Assembly: GCF_003290025.1 (NCBI RefSeq) | Contig: NZ_QNHG01000003.1 | Coordinates: 522,460 to 586,459 of the forward strand | Direction: 5' to 3' | Source of the DNA: Pseudogemmobacter bohemicus | GTDB lineage: Bacteria; Pseudomonadota; Alphaproteobacteria; Rhodobacterales; Rhodobacteraceae | DNA length: 64,000 nucleotides | In this document: positions 33,911 to 42,925 of the stretch, piece by piece | Layout of the letters: each line of letters opens with the position of its first letter | Position numbering within the stretch: the first letter of the stretch is position 1 | The notes under the pieces: model-generated | Databases searched by the model: none | What the model saw: the letters and a program-made list of their open reading frames with translations, nothing else | What the model was told of the DNA's origin: nothing | Made by a program: the position numbers and the translations under genes

Positions 33911-35506
33911 TCACGCGACGTCGAACACCAGCGGCTTGACCTGCTGGAACATGCCCGTCGCCTCCAGCGTCTCGACCACTTTCTGGTCAATCGCATTGTC
34001 GAGATACAAGAGCGCAATCGCATCCTCGCCCACCGCCGAACGACCCAGCGTGAAGTTCGCGATATTGACGTTGTTCTTGCCCATGGTCATGCCCAGAAGG
34101 CCGATGATCCCCGGCACATCGTCATTGGTGGTGTACAGCATATGCGCCCCGATCTCTGCATCGATATTGATGCCCTTGATCTGGATGAAACGCGGCTTCC
34201 CGTCCGAGAATACAGTCCCCGCGACCGAACGCTCGCGCTTATCGGTCACCATCGTCACCTTGATATAGGCATCGAACGAGCCGGTTTTGTCCTGGCGCGT
34301 GGTCGAGATCTGGATGCCCTTATCCTTGGCCACGACCGGAGCCGAGACCAGGTTCACATCCGGATTATGCGCCTTCAGCACACCCGCGATCACCGCCTGG
34401 TTCAGCGCCGGCAGGTTCATATCCGCCACGCGACCATCATAAAGGATGTTCACCGCCTTGACCGGCTCATCCGTCATCTGCCCGATGAACGAGCCGATAT
34501 GCGAGGCGAGCTTGATCCACGGCCCCATCACGGCAGCTTCTTCGGCGGTCACATTCGGCATGTTCAGCGCATTCGAGACCGCGCCGGTCAGCAGGTAATC
34601 CGACATCTGCTCGGCCACCTGAAGGGCAACATTCTCCTGTGCCTCGGTGGTCGAGGCCCCCAGATGCGGCGTCACCACCACATTCGGCAGGTTAAAAAGC
34701 GGACTCTCGGTGGCCGGTTCGGTCTCGAACACGTCAAAAGCCGCACCGGCGACATGGCCGGATTTCAGCGCCTCGGCCAGGGCCGCCTCATCGACCAGCC
34801 CGCCGCGTGCGCAGTTGATGATCCGCACGCCCGGCTTCGTCTTGGCGATGTTTTCGGCATTCAGAATGCTGCGGGTCTTGTCGGTCAGCGGCACATGCAG
34901 TGTGATGAAATCGGCGCGGGCCAGCAGCTCATCCAGCTCGACCTTGGTGACGCCAAGCTGTTTCGCGCGCTCTTCCGAGAGGAAGGGGTCAAAGGCCACG
35001 ACCTTCATCTTCAGACCCACCGCGCGGTCGCAGACGATGCCGCCGATATTGCCGGCCCCGATCACGCCGAGGGTCTTGTTGAACAGCTCAACCCCCATGA
35101 ATTTCGACTTTTCCCATTTGCCGGCATGGGTCGAAACGGAGGCCTCCGGCAGCTGGCGCGCCACCGCGAACATCATCGCAATCGCATGTTCTGCGGTCGT
35201 CACCGAGTTCCCGAACGGCGTGTTCATCACGATCACGCCCTTTTTCGACGCCGCCGGAATATCGACATTGTCGACACCGATCCCGGCGCGGCCCACGACC
35301 TTCAGCCTGGTCGCCTCGGCCAGCAGTTTCTCGGTCACTTTGGTGGCCGAACGGATCGCGAGGCCATCATATTGACCGATGATCTCGGCCAGCTTTTCCT
35401 TGTCCTTGCCGAGTTTCGGCATGTAATCGACCTCGACGCCACGGTCGCGGAAGATCTGGACGGCGGTTTCACTCAGTTCGTCGGATACGAGAACGCGGGG
35501 GGCCAT
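33911..35506 (-). CDS. serA: D-3-phosphoglycerate dehydrogenase
   Basis: 531 residues, the long SerA type. Seen: Rossmann signature GVIGAGNIGGIVCDRAVGLK near residue 145, catalytic Arg in NCARGGLVDE near 235, the Glu/His pair ending in VVTPHLGASTTEAQ near 283, the intervening (ASB) domain, and a C-terminal ACT domain (YTTNDDVPGIIGLLGMTMG). First step of the phosphorylated serine pathway; the ACT domain usually gives serine feedback. Downstream of serC in the same direction, with about 60 bases between them, so probably one operon under the serC leader. Confidence 0.95.
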   Translation of the reverse strand: MAPRVLVSDELSETAVQIFRDRGVEVDYMPKLGKDKEKLAEIIGQYDGLAIRSATKVTEKLLAEATRLKVVGRAGIGVDNVDIPAASKKGVIVMNTPFGNSVTTAEHAIAMMFAVARQLPEASVSTHAGKWEKSKFMGVELFNKTLGVIGAGNIGGIVCDRAVGLKMKVVAFDPFLSEERAKQLGVTKVELDELLARADFITLHVPLTDKTRSILNAENIAKTKPGVRIINCARGGLVDEAALAEALKSGHVAGAAFDVFETEPATESPLFNLPNVVVTPHLGASTTEAQENVALQVAEQMSDYLLTGAVSNALNMPNVTAEEAAVMGPWIKLASHIGSFIGQMTDEPVKAVNILYDGRVADMNLPALNQAVIAGVLKAHNPDVNLVSAPVVAKDKGIQISTTRQDKTGSFDAYIKVTMVTDKRERSVAGTVFSDGKPRFIQIKGINIDAEIGAHMLYTTNDDVPGIIGLLGMTMGKNNVNIANFTLGRSAVGEDAIALLYLDNAIDQKVVETLEATGMFQQVKPLVFDVA

Positions 35507-35569
35507 TGCGGGGCTCCTTGAATGGGGGGGCTCAGGGGGAGATGGGGGCGCGAACGCCCCCGAAAGGGA

Positions 35570-36724
35570 TCAGGCAGCGACAGTCAGCGCCGCAATCTCG
35601 GCGTTGAAGGCATATTCGATCCAGGGCATCAGCGCCCGCACATCGGCCTGTTCGACCGTGGCGCCGCACCAGATGCGAAGGCCCGGAGGCGCATCGCGAT
35701 ACGCGCCGGCATCCAGCGCCACGCCTTCTTTTTCCAGCCGTTTCGCGACAGCCTTGGCGAAAGCAGCGCCATCGGTGATGCGCGGATCGGTGAATTTCAC
35801 ACAGACCGAGGTGCAGGAGGCCGTTGCCGGATCCACCGCCAGATTGGCGATCCAGGCTTTGTCTTCGATGAAGGTTTTCACCTCAGCCGCATTGGCCTCG
35901 GAGCGCCCGATCAGGCCTTTCAGCCCGCCGATGGTCTTCGCCCATTTCAGCGCGACCAGATAGTCTTCCACACAAAGCATCGACGGCGTGTTGATGGTCT
36001 CGCCGACAAAGATCCCTTCCGAGATCTTGCCTTTTGATGTCAGGCGGAAAATCTTCGGCAGCGGCCAGGCGGGGGTATAGGTCTCCAGCCGCTCAACGGC
36101 GCGGGGCGACAGGATCAGCACCCCATGGCCACCTTCACCGCCCAGCACCTTCTGCCAGGAGAAAGTGGTGACGTCGAGCTTCGTCCAGTCCAGATCCATC
36201 GCGAAAGCCGCCGAGGTGGCGTCGCAAATGGTCAGGCCCTGGCGGGTCGCCGGGATCACATCCGCGTTCGGCAGGCGCACGCCCGAGGTGGTGCCGTTCC
36301 AGGTGAAGACCACATCCTTGTTGAAATCGACCTGAGTAAAATCAACAATCTCGCCATAAGGCGCCTTGCGCACGGTCGCGTCGAGTTTCAGCTGCTTGAC
36401 CACATCGGTCACCCAGCCCTCGCCAAACGACTCCCAGGCCAGCATCTCGACCGGGCGCTCGCCCAGCAGCGACCAGAGCGCCATCTCAACAGCGCCGGTA
36501 TCAGAGGCAGGAACGATCCCGATGCGGTAATCTGCAGGGACGCCAAGAATGTCACGGGTAAGGTCAATCGCCTCTTTCAGCTTTGCCTTGCCAACAGCGG
36601 CACGGTGCGAGCGGCCCAGCGGCGCATCAGCAAGCATGTCGAGGGAGAAGCCAGGGATCTTCGCGCAGGGGCCCGAAGAAAAACGCGGATTGACCGGGCG
36701 CGCGGCCGGGGCGGTGAGTGCCAT
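35570..36724 (-). CDS. serC: Phosphoserine aminotransferase
   Basis: 384 residues, the alphaproteobacterial type. Seen: N-terminal [20 protein letters not shown], the [14 protein letters not shown] cofactor pocket, [13 protein letters not shown] and the PLP lysine in [17 protein letters not shown] near residue 195. Second step of serine synthesis (3-phosphohydroxypyruvate to phosphoserine). The start is the ATG at 36724: AAGGA lies in the loop of a leader hairpin just upstream, and the longer open frame runs through that leader into the inserted element. It was separated from its original promoter by the element (see leader, attL and attR). Confidence 0.95.
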   Translation of the reverse strand: MALTAPAARPVNPRFSSGPCAKIPGFSLDMLADAPLGRSHRAAVGKAKLKEAIDLTRDILGVPADYRIGIVPASDTGAVEMALWSLLGERPVEMLAWESFGEGWVTDVVKQLKLDATVRKAPYGEIVDFTQVDFNKDVVFTWNGTTSGVRLPNADVIPATRQGLTICDATSAAFAMDLDWTKLDVTTFSWQKVLGGEGGHGVLILSPRAVERLETYTPAWPLPKIFRLTSKGKISEGIFVGETINTPSMLCVEDYLVALKWAKTIGGLKGLIGRSEANAAEVKTFIEDKAWIANLAVDPATASCTSVCVKFTDPRITDGAAFAKAVAKRLEKEGVALDAGAYRDAPPGLRIWCGATVEQADVRALMPWIEYAFNAEIAALTVAA

Positions 36725-36772
36725 ATCTGATATCCTTACAGATAGATGCCTCTCGTTGGGGAGAGGTGTCCC
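36725..36772 (-). promoter_or_regulatory. Structured 5' leader of serC (two hairpins, SD in second loop)
   Basis: Read on the minus strand: hairpin 1 CCTCTC-CCCAAC-GAGAGG (36749-36766, 6-bp stem); hairpin 2 TATCTG-TAAGGATAT-CAGATA just before the ATG, with the Shine-Dalgarno AAGGA in the loop. Position, size and the SD-bearing hairpin recall the serC RNA motif described upstream of serC in alphaproteobacteria; the match is from memory. A likely translation-level switch. Confidence 0.65.
36752..36772. repeat. attL: 21-bp core repeat within the serC leader
   Basis: Begins CTCGTTGGGG and ends AGGTGTCCC; identical to 50548-50568. After one mismatch both copies continue CCGCCGG. The core overlaps the loop and 5' arm of serC leader hairpin 1, which is complete only at this end. 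Confidence 0.85.
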
Positions 36773-36779
36773 GCCGCCG

Positions 36780-36808
36780 GGATTACTCGCACCCTGAAAA
36801 TACTGCAA
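36780..36808 (-). promoter_or_regulatory. Promoter-like sequence inside the element driving serC
   Basis: Minus strand: TTGCAG (36803-36808), 17-base spacer, TAATCC (36780-36785). Its -10 lies eight bases outside the 21-bp repeat, the same spacing as the displaced chromosomal promoter at the right end. It would start transcription at about the GGGACACC that opens the leader. Confidence 0.6.
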
Positions 36809-36887
36809 GAAAAAAAGAAACTTACCTGGCTCCATTTGCAGGAACCGGAGAGAAAAGACAGAACAAACCAAATACTACACAAAAAAA

Positions 36888-36910
36888 TCCGCACAAAATC
36901 CGCACAAAAT
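36888..36910. repeat. Left arm-type repeat (two TCCGCACAAAA units)
   Basis: 23 bases made of two tandem TCCGCACAAAA units plus T, identical to 50465-50487 and in the same orientation. About 116 bases inside attL. The likely role is integrase arm binding; further inward, CCGGAAT (36936) and ATTCCGG (36967) form an inverted pair before the first gene. Confidence 0.65.
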
Positions 36911-37021
36911 GTTCCAGCCGTGTTCCTGATACGGCCCGGAATGTTCTCCGTATTTTAGGCAGCAATATTCCGGACGGACCTCAGATTTCTGCTCTGATTC
37001 GTCGCTTGAAGGCGGTGATGC

Positions 37022-37753
37022 ATGGCTAACGTGACCTCGATCAGCGAGGCCCGGAAGCCGCGCTCGTGGAACCGGCTGCGGTGGGACTGGCAGAAGGCGA
37101 TCCTCGCTGACCCGGATCTGCCTGACCGCTCCAAGCTGCTCGCCTGCGTCCTCGTCTCACAGTTTGCCCATCACGAAAGTGCCGAGTGCAGGCCTGGATT
37201 GCCCGCGCTTGCGGACGCGCTTTCGGTGTCGGTCGATACGGTCAAGCGTGGCCTCTCCAGCCTCGAAGCTGGCGGCTGGATCGAGCGCAGCGCAGGCCGG
37301 GGCAGGGGCAACAAGCTGTCGATTTCCTTCCTGTTCCCGGGTGAAGAAAAAGGGGGCAGCGCTGCACCATTTTATCCAGAGAAAGGGTGCAATCCTGCAC
37401 CCCTTTCCGCAGCCAAAAAGGGTGCAGATCTGCGTGTAAAAGGGTGCAGTTCTGCATTCCCCCCCAGACCCCCCTATAAGGCTGAACCAAATTTGAACCA
37501 AAGAAACGCGGGTTCAAACGCTGCGCCCAAACGTTCGATGCATCCGATCCCGGTCAGCGGCTCAGGTGCTGAGAATTGGAGCGCCTGGCTGAAGCGTTTC
37601 GAGCACCCCCCAATCGATGAGCTGGCTCAGCGGGCAGAGCATGCCGGTGAGGCGGTTTGGCTCTTGCCGATCCGCAGCCCGCCGAGGGCCGGTGACAGGA
37701 TCGAGGAAGGGATTGTGCAGCGATGGATCGAGGAAAGGAGGAAGGCGCGATGA
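37022..37753 (+). CDS. Helix-turn-helix protein, phage replication/regulatory type
   Basis: 243 residues. Seen: residues 15-90 form an HTH_36-like winged helix typical of plasmid/phage replication or primosome-like proteins (WQKAILADPDLPDRSKLLACVL, RPGLPALADALSVSVDTVKR, GLSSLEAGGWIERSAGRGRG), then a long low-complexity, Pro/Cys-containing linker in which a G-C-hydrophobic-AP pattern recurs, and a short helical C-terminus (WIEERRKAR). First gene inside the left end, with GAAGG before the ATG. Function by analogy: DNA binding at the element origin or control of early genes; not proven. Confidence 0.7.
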   Translation: MANVTSISEARKPRSWNRLRWDWQKAILADPDLPDRSKLLACVLVSQFAHHESAECRPGLPALADALSVSVDTVKRGLSSLEAGGWIERSAGRGRGNKLSISFLFPGEEKGGSAAPFYPEKGCNPAPLSAAKKGADLRVKGCSSAFPPRPPYKAEPNLNQRNAGSNAAPKRSMHPIPVSGSGAENWSAWLKRFEHPPIDELAQRAEHAGEAVWLLPIRSPPRAGDRIEEGIVQRWIEERRKAR

Positions 37754-37965
37754 CAGCCAAGGCAATGCGGATGCCGCCAGTGGTCAGCGAGGAAGACGCG
37801 GCGGCGCGCGAGGTCATGTCGCTGCTGGCCGAGATGGTCGGGAAGCACGGCATGTCGCTCGGCGCGGTGCTGGCCGGGGCGCGGCGGGCCATCGGTCGGG
37901 TGCAGCGCGGCCATCCGGTCGCGGGTGTCGACCTCGCCGCCGCGTCGGTCGCCGGTAGGGCCTGA
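37750..37965 (+). CDS. Small element protein of unknown function
   Basis: 71 residues from the ATG at 37750, whose ATGA overlaps the stop of the HTH gene. Seen: mostly alpha-helical and acidic at the start (VVSEEDAAAREVMSLLAEMV), then GMSLGAVLAGARRAIG. No family recognised. Overlap coupling with the gene before it suggests a shared role in replication or control. Confidence 0.6.
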   Translation: MTAKAMRMPPVVSEEDAAAREVMSLLAEMVGKHGMSLGAVLAGARRAIGRVQRGHPVAGVDLAAASVAGRA

Positions 37966-38084
37966 CCCCGGGGGTGGTCCTCGACTTTGGGCCTAAGGCG
38001 GGGACCGGCGCGGGGAGGCAAGCGCTAGAGGGCGGCTAAATAGGCTTTTTCGTTGAAGAATTTCTGGAATGAGAGGTGAGAACC

Positions 38085-38411
38085 ATGAAGGAACTTGGGA
38101 AATCTGTCGAGAACGTTGCGGAAATCTCAGACCAACCGCTGCTTGACCGCTGGCGAGTGGATGAAATTCTGGAACCAAACCGCCCGATCTGGGGCCTCGA
38201 CAACATCGCCCGTGTTCTCGGACTGTCGCGCGACACCGTGCGGAAATTGGCCAAAATGCCGGGCGTCCCGATCTATCAGCCGGAGGGAGCCGGGAGCTAT
38301 TTCGCTTTCCGATCTGAGCTTCTGGACTGGCTGAAATCGAAGAGGACCAACGAAAACCAACGACTTTCTACGGTTTGCCACCTGCACAGCCCTGGTCTGG
38401 ATGCGGCATAA
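38085..38411 (+). CDS. HTH DNA-binding protein at the small-terminase position
   Basis: 108 residues from the ATG at 38085 (GAGAGG eight bases before). Seen: a central helix-turn-helix of the excisionase/MerR-like class (GLDNIARVLGLSRDTVRKLA, residues 37-56) with a wing (GVPIYQPEGAGSYFAFRSEL). It stops eight bases before the portal gene, exactly where terminase genes normally sit. It could be a small terminase (Nu1-like proteins use a similar fold) or a plain regulator; sequence alone does not decide. Confidence 0.65.
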   Translation: MKELGKSVENVAEISDQPLLDRWRVDEILEPNRPIWGLDNIARVLGLSRDTVRKLAKMPGVPIYQPEGAGSYFAFRSELLDWLKSKRTNENQRLSTVCHLHSPGLDAA

Positions 38412-38419
38412 ACTGAAAG

Positions 38420-39667
38420 ATGAGCAAACGTCGATCCTCCAAGAAGGCCGTTCCGGTCGAAGCTAAGTCGCTCTCCAGCGCTGCAAGCTGGTGGGAATTG
38501 ATCACGGGCGCTTCTCCGAGCGCCGCCGGGATCGCGGTCACTGCCGCCGAAGCGATGCGAGTCCCGGTTGTTGCGAACGCAATCCAGCTTATCTCGGAGG
38601 CTGTCGCCTCGCTCGACGTGTTCGTGAAGAGCATTGCGGGCGGCACCGAGACCAATGATAATTCGCACCAGCTCCTGCCGCTGCTGCGGGACGAGGTGAA
38701 CGGCTGGACCTCCAGCTTTGAGTTTTTCCGCCAGATCGTGATCGATGCCCTGACGCTCGATCAGGGCGGCATGGCGGTTGTGGTCCGCGCCAGCGACGGG
38801 CGTCCGCTGGAAATCATCCGCTACATGCCCGGCATCATGGTGGTCGATATCGACCAGACCACGGGCGAACGGGCCTACAAGCTGAACGCCGCAACGCTTA
38901 ATCCGCAGGATGTAATCCACCTTCTGCCGCCGCTCGGGCGCGCTCCGCTTACGCTGGCCCGCGAGGCCATCAGTGTTGCAATCGCCCTGGAGCGTCACGC
39001 CGCCCGCCTGTTCTCGCGCGGTGCCCGCCCGTCTGGTGCCCTGAAATTCCCGAAAGGCCTTGGCGAGGATTCGGTCAAGAAGATCATCGCTGCCTGGCGG
39101 GCCACGCATGAGGGCGAGAATGCGACCGGCAAGACAGCCGTGCTGGCCGATGGCGCAGAATTTACGCCCTTCACGTTCAACTCGACCGATGCGCAGTTCC
39201 TCGAAAATCGCCGCTTCCAGATCGAGGAACTGGCTCGGATCTTCAACATCCCGGCCCCGATGGTGGGCGATCTGTCCCGCGCCACATGGTCGAACAGCGA
39301 ACAGAAGGGGCGCGAGTTTCTTGGTTACACCCTCGAAGCATGGCTCAAGGGTCTTGAGGGCGCATTGCGCCGCGCCCTGTTCCTGCCTGAAGACCGGCCC
39401 AGTCACGCGATCCGCTTTGATCGCGATGACCTGACCCGCGCCGATCTCGCCACCCGCGCCACGGTAATCAACAGCCTGATCGCCTCGCGCACCATTAACC
39501 CGAACGAGGGGCGCAACTGGTTGGGCCTGCCGCCTCGCGAGGGCGGCGATGAGTTCCTGAATCCGAACATCACGCAAGGCATGCGTGATCCGGAAAAAGA
39601 AATTCCTGATCCTTCAGAAAAAGAAATTCCCTCACCAAAGAACGAGAACCCTGATGAACCTGTCTGA
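38420..39667 (+). CDS. Phage portal protein, HK97 gp3 family
   Basis: 415 residues, normal for an HK97-type portal. Seen: AMRVPVVANAIQLISEAVAS near residue 45, the LIxxD-type segment FRQIVIDALTLDQGGMAVVV near 110, the crown/stem helix region, and NTPxxMVG-like NIPAPMVGDLSRATWSNSEQ near 275, all standard for the family. Makes the dodecameric ring at the capsid vertex through which DNA is packaged. The C-terminal tail is a charged Pro/Glu/Lys repeat (PEKEIPDPSEKEIPSPK). No terminase gene precedes it. Confidence 0.92.
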   Translation: MSKRRSSKKAVPVEAKSLSSAASWWELITGASPSAAGIAVTAAEAMRVPVVANAIQLISEAVASLDVFVKSIAGGTETNDNSHQLLPLLRDEVNGWTSSFEFFRQIVIDALTLDQGGMAVVVRASDGRPLEIIRYMPGIMVVDIDQTTGERAYKLNAATLNPQDVIHLLPPLGRAPLTLAREAISVAIALERHAARLFSRGARPSGALKFPKGLGEDSVKKIIAAWRATHEGENATGKTAVLADGAEFTPFTFNSTDAQFLENRRFQIEELARIFNIPAPMVGDLSRATWSNSEQKGREFLGYTLEAWLKGLEGALRRALFLPEDRPSHAIRFDRDDLTRADLATRATVINSLIASRTINPNEGRNWLGLPPREGGDEFLNPNITQGMRDPEKEIPDPSEKEIPSPKNENPDEPV

Positions 39668-40046
39668 AGTTGCAAATATCGCCGAGGATCAGGACCGGGG
39701 GCGCTGGCTCGATCTGCTCGGCCCCTATGACGGCAAGCCGGTCGGCATCCGTCTGCTGATCGCTGGTCCTGATAGCTCGGTTCAGGCCCGTGCTCGGGTC
39801 AAGATGATGGATGATCGCGCCGACATGGCCGATGACGAAGGCCGGATCTCTGCCGATAACGCAGAAACCTGCCGCCTGCGCAGCCTCGCCCGCTGCATCC
39901 TGAGCTGGGAGGCCAGCGAGGACGGCCAGCCTGTGCCCTTCAGCTTTGATGCCGCCCTGCGCCTCCTGAAAGCGGGCCGGTGGGTGCAGGAGCAAGTTGA
40001 TGATTTCGCGGGGTCGCGCCGCGCCTTCTCAAAGGGGGCTGTCTGA
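39654..40046 (+). CDS. Phage protein of unknown function between portal and protease
   Basis: 130 residues from the ATG at 39654, overlapping the portal stop by 14 bases and coupled to the protease gene by TGATG. Seen: GKPVGIRLLIAGPDSSVQAR near residue 25, an acidic middle (DDRADMADDEGR), then FDAALRLLKAGRWVQEQVDD. The same kind of small protein occurs in other alphaproteobacterial prophages between these genes, but no function is known to me; a head morphogenesis role is a guess from position. Confidence 0.7.
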   Translation: MNLSEVANIAEDQDRGRWLDLLGPYDGKPVGIRLLIAGPDSSVQARARVKMMDDRADMADDEGRISADNAETCRLRSLARCILSWEASEDGQPVPFSFDAALRLLKAGRWVQEQVDDFAGSRRAFSKGAV

Positions 40047-40549
40047 TGGATCGCCTCCAGATCGAAACCAAGTTCGTTGCCGGTGATGCTGGTGCCATCG
40101 AGGCGCTTGCCTGGCCTTTCGCCACGGCTGACCGTGTGGGCGACATGATCCAGAAGGGTGCCTTTGCGGGCGTCCAGCTTCCGATGCCCATGCTGTTCGG
40201 CCACGATCAGGGCGAACCGATTGGCGTCTGGGATCATGCCGAAGAGCGCGCCGATGGCTTCTATGTCAAAGGCCGTCTGCTGGTGGGCGCGGTCAAGCGC
40301 GCCGATGAGGTTCACGCGCTTATCAAAGCCGGTGCGGTGCGCGGCATTTCCATCGGCTTCACGGGCGCGACTGGCCAGCGCCGCCAGCCTCGGGGCCGCA
40401 ACATCACCGATCTGAAACTCATGGAAGTGTCACTTGTGACCATTCCTTGCCACCCCGGCGCGCGGGTCACCAGCGCGAAAGACGCGGTGGGCGCATTGCG
40501 CCTGACCGCCGCACTCCAACGCGCCACGGCGCAGCTCTCAGCGAGGTAA
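40046..40549 (+). CDS. Prohead protease, HK97 gp4 family (peptidase U35)
   Basis: 167 residues. Seen: the catalytic His in MLFGHDQGEPIGVW near residue 50 and the catalytic Ser in GAVRGISIGFTGATG near residue 97, followed by LMEVSLVTIPCHPGA, which is the conserved family end. Cleaves the scaffold/delta domain of the capsid protein during maturation. The start shares its A with the previous stop; the capsid gene follows three bases later. Confidence 0.92.
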   Translation: MDRLQIETKFVAGDAGAIEALAWPFATADRVGDMIQKGAFAGVQLPMPMLFGHDQGEPIGVWDHAEERADGFYVKGRLLVGAVKRADEVHALIKAGAVRGISIGFTGATGQRRQPRGRNITDLKLMEVSLVTIPCHPGARVTSAKDAVGALRLTAALQRATAQLSAR

Positions 40550-40552
40550 TCC

Positions 40553-41686
40553 ATGCGACACCTGACAAAGACCATGCAGCTCGGCAGCACCCTGCTTACC
40601 CTGAAGGGCGAGGAAGATGATCCGAACGACATGGTGACCAAGGCCATTGGTGACCTCACCAAGCTTGTCGAAACCAAGATGACCGAACTTGGCGGCCGGA
40701 TGGATAAGGTCGAGGCCAAGACAAACCGCCCGGATCCCGGCAAGCAGAAAACCGAAGATGAGCCATCGGTCGAGCGCAAGGCCTTTGCCGCCTATCTCAG
40801 CCGGGGAGATGCGATCTCGGAAGAGGACAAGAAGGCGCTGACTGTCGCCAGTAATCCTGACGGCGGCTATCTCGCGCCGCCGGAACTGTCCTCGGAAATC
40901 ATACGCGATCTGGTCGAGTTCTCGCCCATTCGGTCTGTTGCATCGGTGCGCGGCACCACGGCACCCTCGACGATCTACCCAACGCGCGGCGACCTGACCA
41001 ATGCGAAATGGGTGGGAGAGACGGAGGAGCGCGAGGAATCGGCCATCACCTTCGGCCAGAAGGAACTGGCGGTGAAGGAACTTGCGACGTTCGTCGATAT
41101 CTCCAACCGGCTGCTGTCAGACGCGCCGCAGGCCGAGGCCGAGGTGCGCAGTGCCTTGGCCGAGGACTTCGGCAAGACCGAAGCGACTGCCTTTGTCTGG
41201 GGTGAGGGTGTCAAAGAGCCGGAGGGCTTCATGCGCCATGCCGGTATCGCTCACACCGTCAACGGCAGCGCGGGCGGTGTCGATCCTGATGCGCTGATCT
41301 CGCTGATGTATGCGATGCCCGCCAGCTATCGCAATGCGGGTGTCTGGGCCATGAACGGCACCACGCTGGCGGCGGTCATGAAGCTGAAGGATGGTCAGGC
41401 CAATTACCTCTGGCAGCGCTCCTATCAGGCAGGCCAGCCCGCCACGATCCTCGGGCGTCCGGTGGTCGAAATGATCGACATGCCGGATATCGCTGCTGAT
41501 GCCTTCCCGATCATCTACGGGGATTTCTCGGCTTACCGCATCCTCGACCGCCTGGGCCTCGACATTCTGGTCGATCCCTACACCCGCCGCACCAATGGCC
41601 TGACCCGCATCCACGCCAACCGGCGCGTGGGCGGCGGCGTCTTGCAGGCCGCGCGGTTCCGCAAGCTGAAAATGTCCACCTCGTAA
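40553..41686 (+). CDS. Major capsid protein, HK97 fold
   Basis: 377 residues, with an N-terminal delta/scaffold part of about 95 residues (coiled, KLVETKMTELGGRMDKVEAK), then the HK97 fold beginning near SNPDGGYLAPPELSSEII. Seen: the E-loop region (NAKWVGETEEREESAITFG), P-domain helix with FGKTEATAFVWGEG, and the A-domain end VDPYTRRTNGLTRIHANRR. With the protease upstream, processing near residue 95 is expected. Capsid size cannot be told from sequence. Confidence 0.94.
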   Translation: MRHLTKTMQLGSTLLTLKGEEDDPNDMVTKAIGDLTKLVETKMTELGGRMDKVEAKTNRPDPGKQKTEDEPSVERKAFAAYLSRGDAISEEDKKALTVASNPDGGYLAPPELSSEIIRDLVEFSPIRSVASVRGTTAPSTIYPTRGDLTNAKWVGETEEREESAITFGQKELAVKELATFVDISNRLLSDAPQAEAEVRSALAEDFGKTEATAFVWGEGVKEPEGFMRHAGIAHTVNGSAGGVDPDALISLMYAMPASYRNAGVWAMNGTTLAAVMKLKDGQANYLWQRSYQAGQPATILGRPVVEMIDMPDIAADAFPIIYGDFSAYRILDRLGLDILVDPYTRRTNGLTRIHANRRVGGGVLQAARFRKLKMSTS

Positions 41687-41697
41687 GGAACTGTCAC

Positions 41698-42078
41698 ATG
41701 CGTGATCTCTATTCCGATATCAAAGTGGTGCCAGCCCTCGCGCCTGCGGTTCTTGCCGCAAACGCCAATGGCGTCGCCATCGACCTGCTGGGCAACCAGC
41801 GCGTTGCCTTCGCCGTGAATACGGGGGCCATCGAAGCCGCCGGTGCTTTCGGCGTCAAGCTTCAGGAAAGTGACACGGGCACCAGCGGCTGGGCCGATGT
41901 TGCGGCGGATCAGGTGCAGAACAATGCGCCTGCCGTCCTGGCTGCGGCCTCGGCTTACCGGCTCGGCTACCTCGGCTGGAAGCGGTTTATCCGCCTTGTG
42001 CTGACGAAGACCGGCGGCACCAGCCTTGCAGCGGGCGCGGTGGCGATCCTGTCGCCTGATGAGCGCCCGGTGCCCTGA
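41698..42078 (+). CDS. Phage head-associated small protein (decoration-like)
   Basis: 126 residues. Seen: beta-rich, Ala-rich sequence: MRDLYSDIKVVPALAPAVLA, then GNQRVAFAVNTGAI, SGWADVAADQVQ and KRFIRLVLTKTGGTSLAAGA. Position right behind the capsid gene and the beta-sandwich-like pattern suggest a capsid decoration or stabilising protein (inference). Its stop overlaps the ATG of the HNH gene. Confidence 0.7.
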   Translation: MRDLYSDIKVVPALAPAVLAANANGVAIDLLGNQRVAFAVNTGAIEAAGAFGVKLQESDTGTSGWADVAADQVQNNAPAVLAAASAYRLGYLGWKRFIRLVLTKTGGTSLAAGAVAILSPDERPVP

Positions 42079-42440
42079 TGCCATCGAAGCCGCCCCGGAT
42101 CTGTCGCTGCGGCCATAGGGTCGCGCCGAAGATCCTTTGCCCCTGCGAGGCGAAGCGGGCGGCTGAACGGAAGGCCCGTTTCGACAAAGACAGGCCTTCC
42201 GCCTCGCAACGCGGGCTTGGTGCCGACTGGCGCAAGGTCCGCGATGCTCACCTCGACCGGCACCCGAACTGCCGCATCTGCGGCGAGGACAAAGCCCCGC
42301 GCGAGGTGGATCACATCACTCCCCGGCGGGTCGCACCAGAGCGGCGGCTCGATCCGACAAACCTGCAAACGCTCTGTAAACCCTGCCATTCCCGCCTGAA
42401 GCAACGCGAGGAGCGGCGACAACACAAAGGATCTTTCTGA
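42078..42440 (+). CDS. HNH endonuclease
   Basis: 120 residues. Seen: an N-terminal pair of Cys motifs (CRCGHRVAPKILCPC), then the HNH core CRICGEDKAPREVDHITPRR near residue 73, DPTNLQTLCKPCHSRLKQRE near 97: zinc Cys pairs, the catalytic His and the Asn/His. In HK97-like phages an HNH protein stimulates terminase cleavage and is normally encoded beside the terminase genes; here it sits between head and tail genes and no large terminase is seen. Overlaps both neighbours by one base. Confidence 0.9.
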   Translation: MPSKPPRICRCGHRVAPKILCPCEAKRAAERKARFDKDRPSASQRGLGADWRKVRDAHLDRHPNCRICGEDKAPREVDHITPRRVAPERRLDPTNLQTLCKPCHSRLKQREERRQHKGSF

Positions 42441-42922
42441 TGCTATTCGCGTCTAATGGCACGAAATTCTATATCGGTCGCGTGATTGCCGATCCGGGCA
42501 GGGATGTGCTTGCCGGTGACTTTGATGACCCGGAATGGGTCAAGGTTGGCGAGACCGAAAACCTTGGCACGGTTGGTGATACCGCCGCTGAAATCACCTT
42601 CGACGGTATCGATGCAAACCGCACCAAGCGCCTCAAGGGCACCCGGAATGCGGGCACGATGGAAGTCATCTGCGGCCTTGATTACTCCGATGCGGGTCAG
42701 CTCGCATGTCTCGCAGCGGAAAAGACGCTGCATGATTATGCTTTCCGTCTCGTCTTCAATGATGCTCCGGTCGGCGGAACGCCGTCTGAGCGCATGTTTA
42801 TTGCCAAAGTGGCATCGGCTGTTGAGGCAACAGATGCGGCGAACAATGTTCTGAAGCTGAATATCAGTCTCTGGGTCAATAGCAATTCTGTTAAGATCAA
42901 TGCCGCGCCGGGCGGCGGCTGA
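42440..42922 (+). CDS. Phage tail tube protein, copy 1
   Basis: 160 residues. Seen: MLFASNGTKFYIGRVIAD, the segment RTKRLKGTRNAGTMEVICGL near residue 62, a middle DYAFRLVFND near 100 and the end LNISLWVNSNSVKINAA, which together are the pattern of lambda gpV/TP901-1-type tail tube proteins. Would polymerise into the hollow tail tube. Immediately followed by a second, diverged relative. The base composition here starts to be more AT-rich than the flanking chromosome (by eye). Confidence 0.8.
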   Translation: MLFASNGTKFYIGRVIADPGRDVLAGDFDDPEWVKVGETENLGTVGDTAAEITFDGIDANRTKRLKGTRNAGTMEVICGLDYSDAGQLACLAAEKTLHDYAFRLVFNDAPVGGTPSERMFIAKVASAVEATDAANNVLKLNISLWVNSNSVKINAAPGGG

Positions 42923-42925
42923 TTC

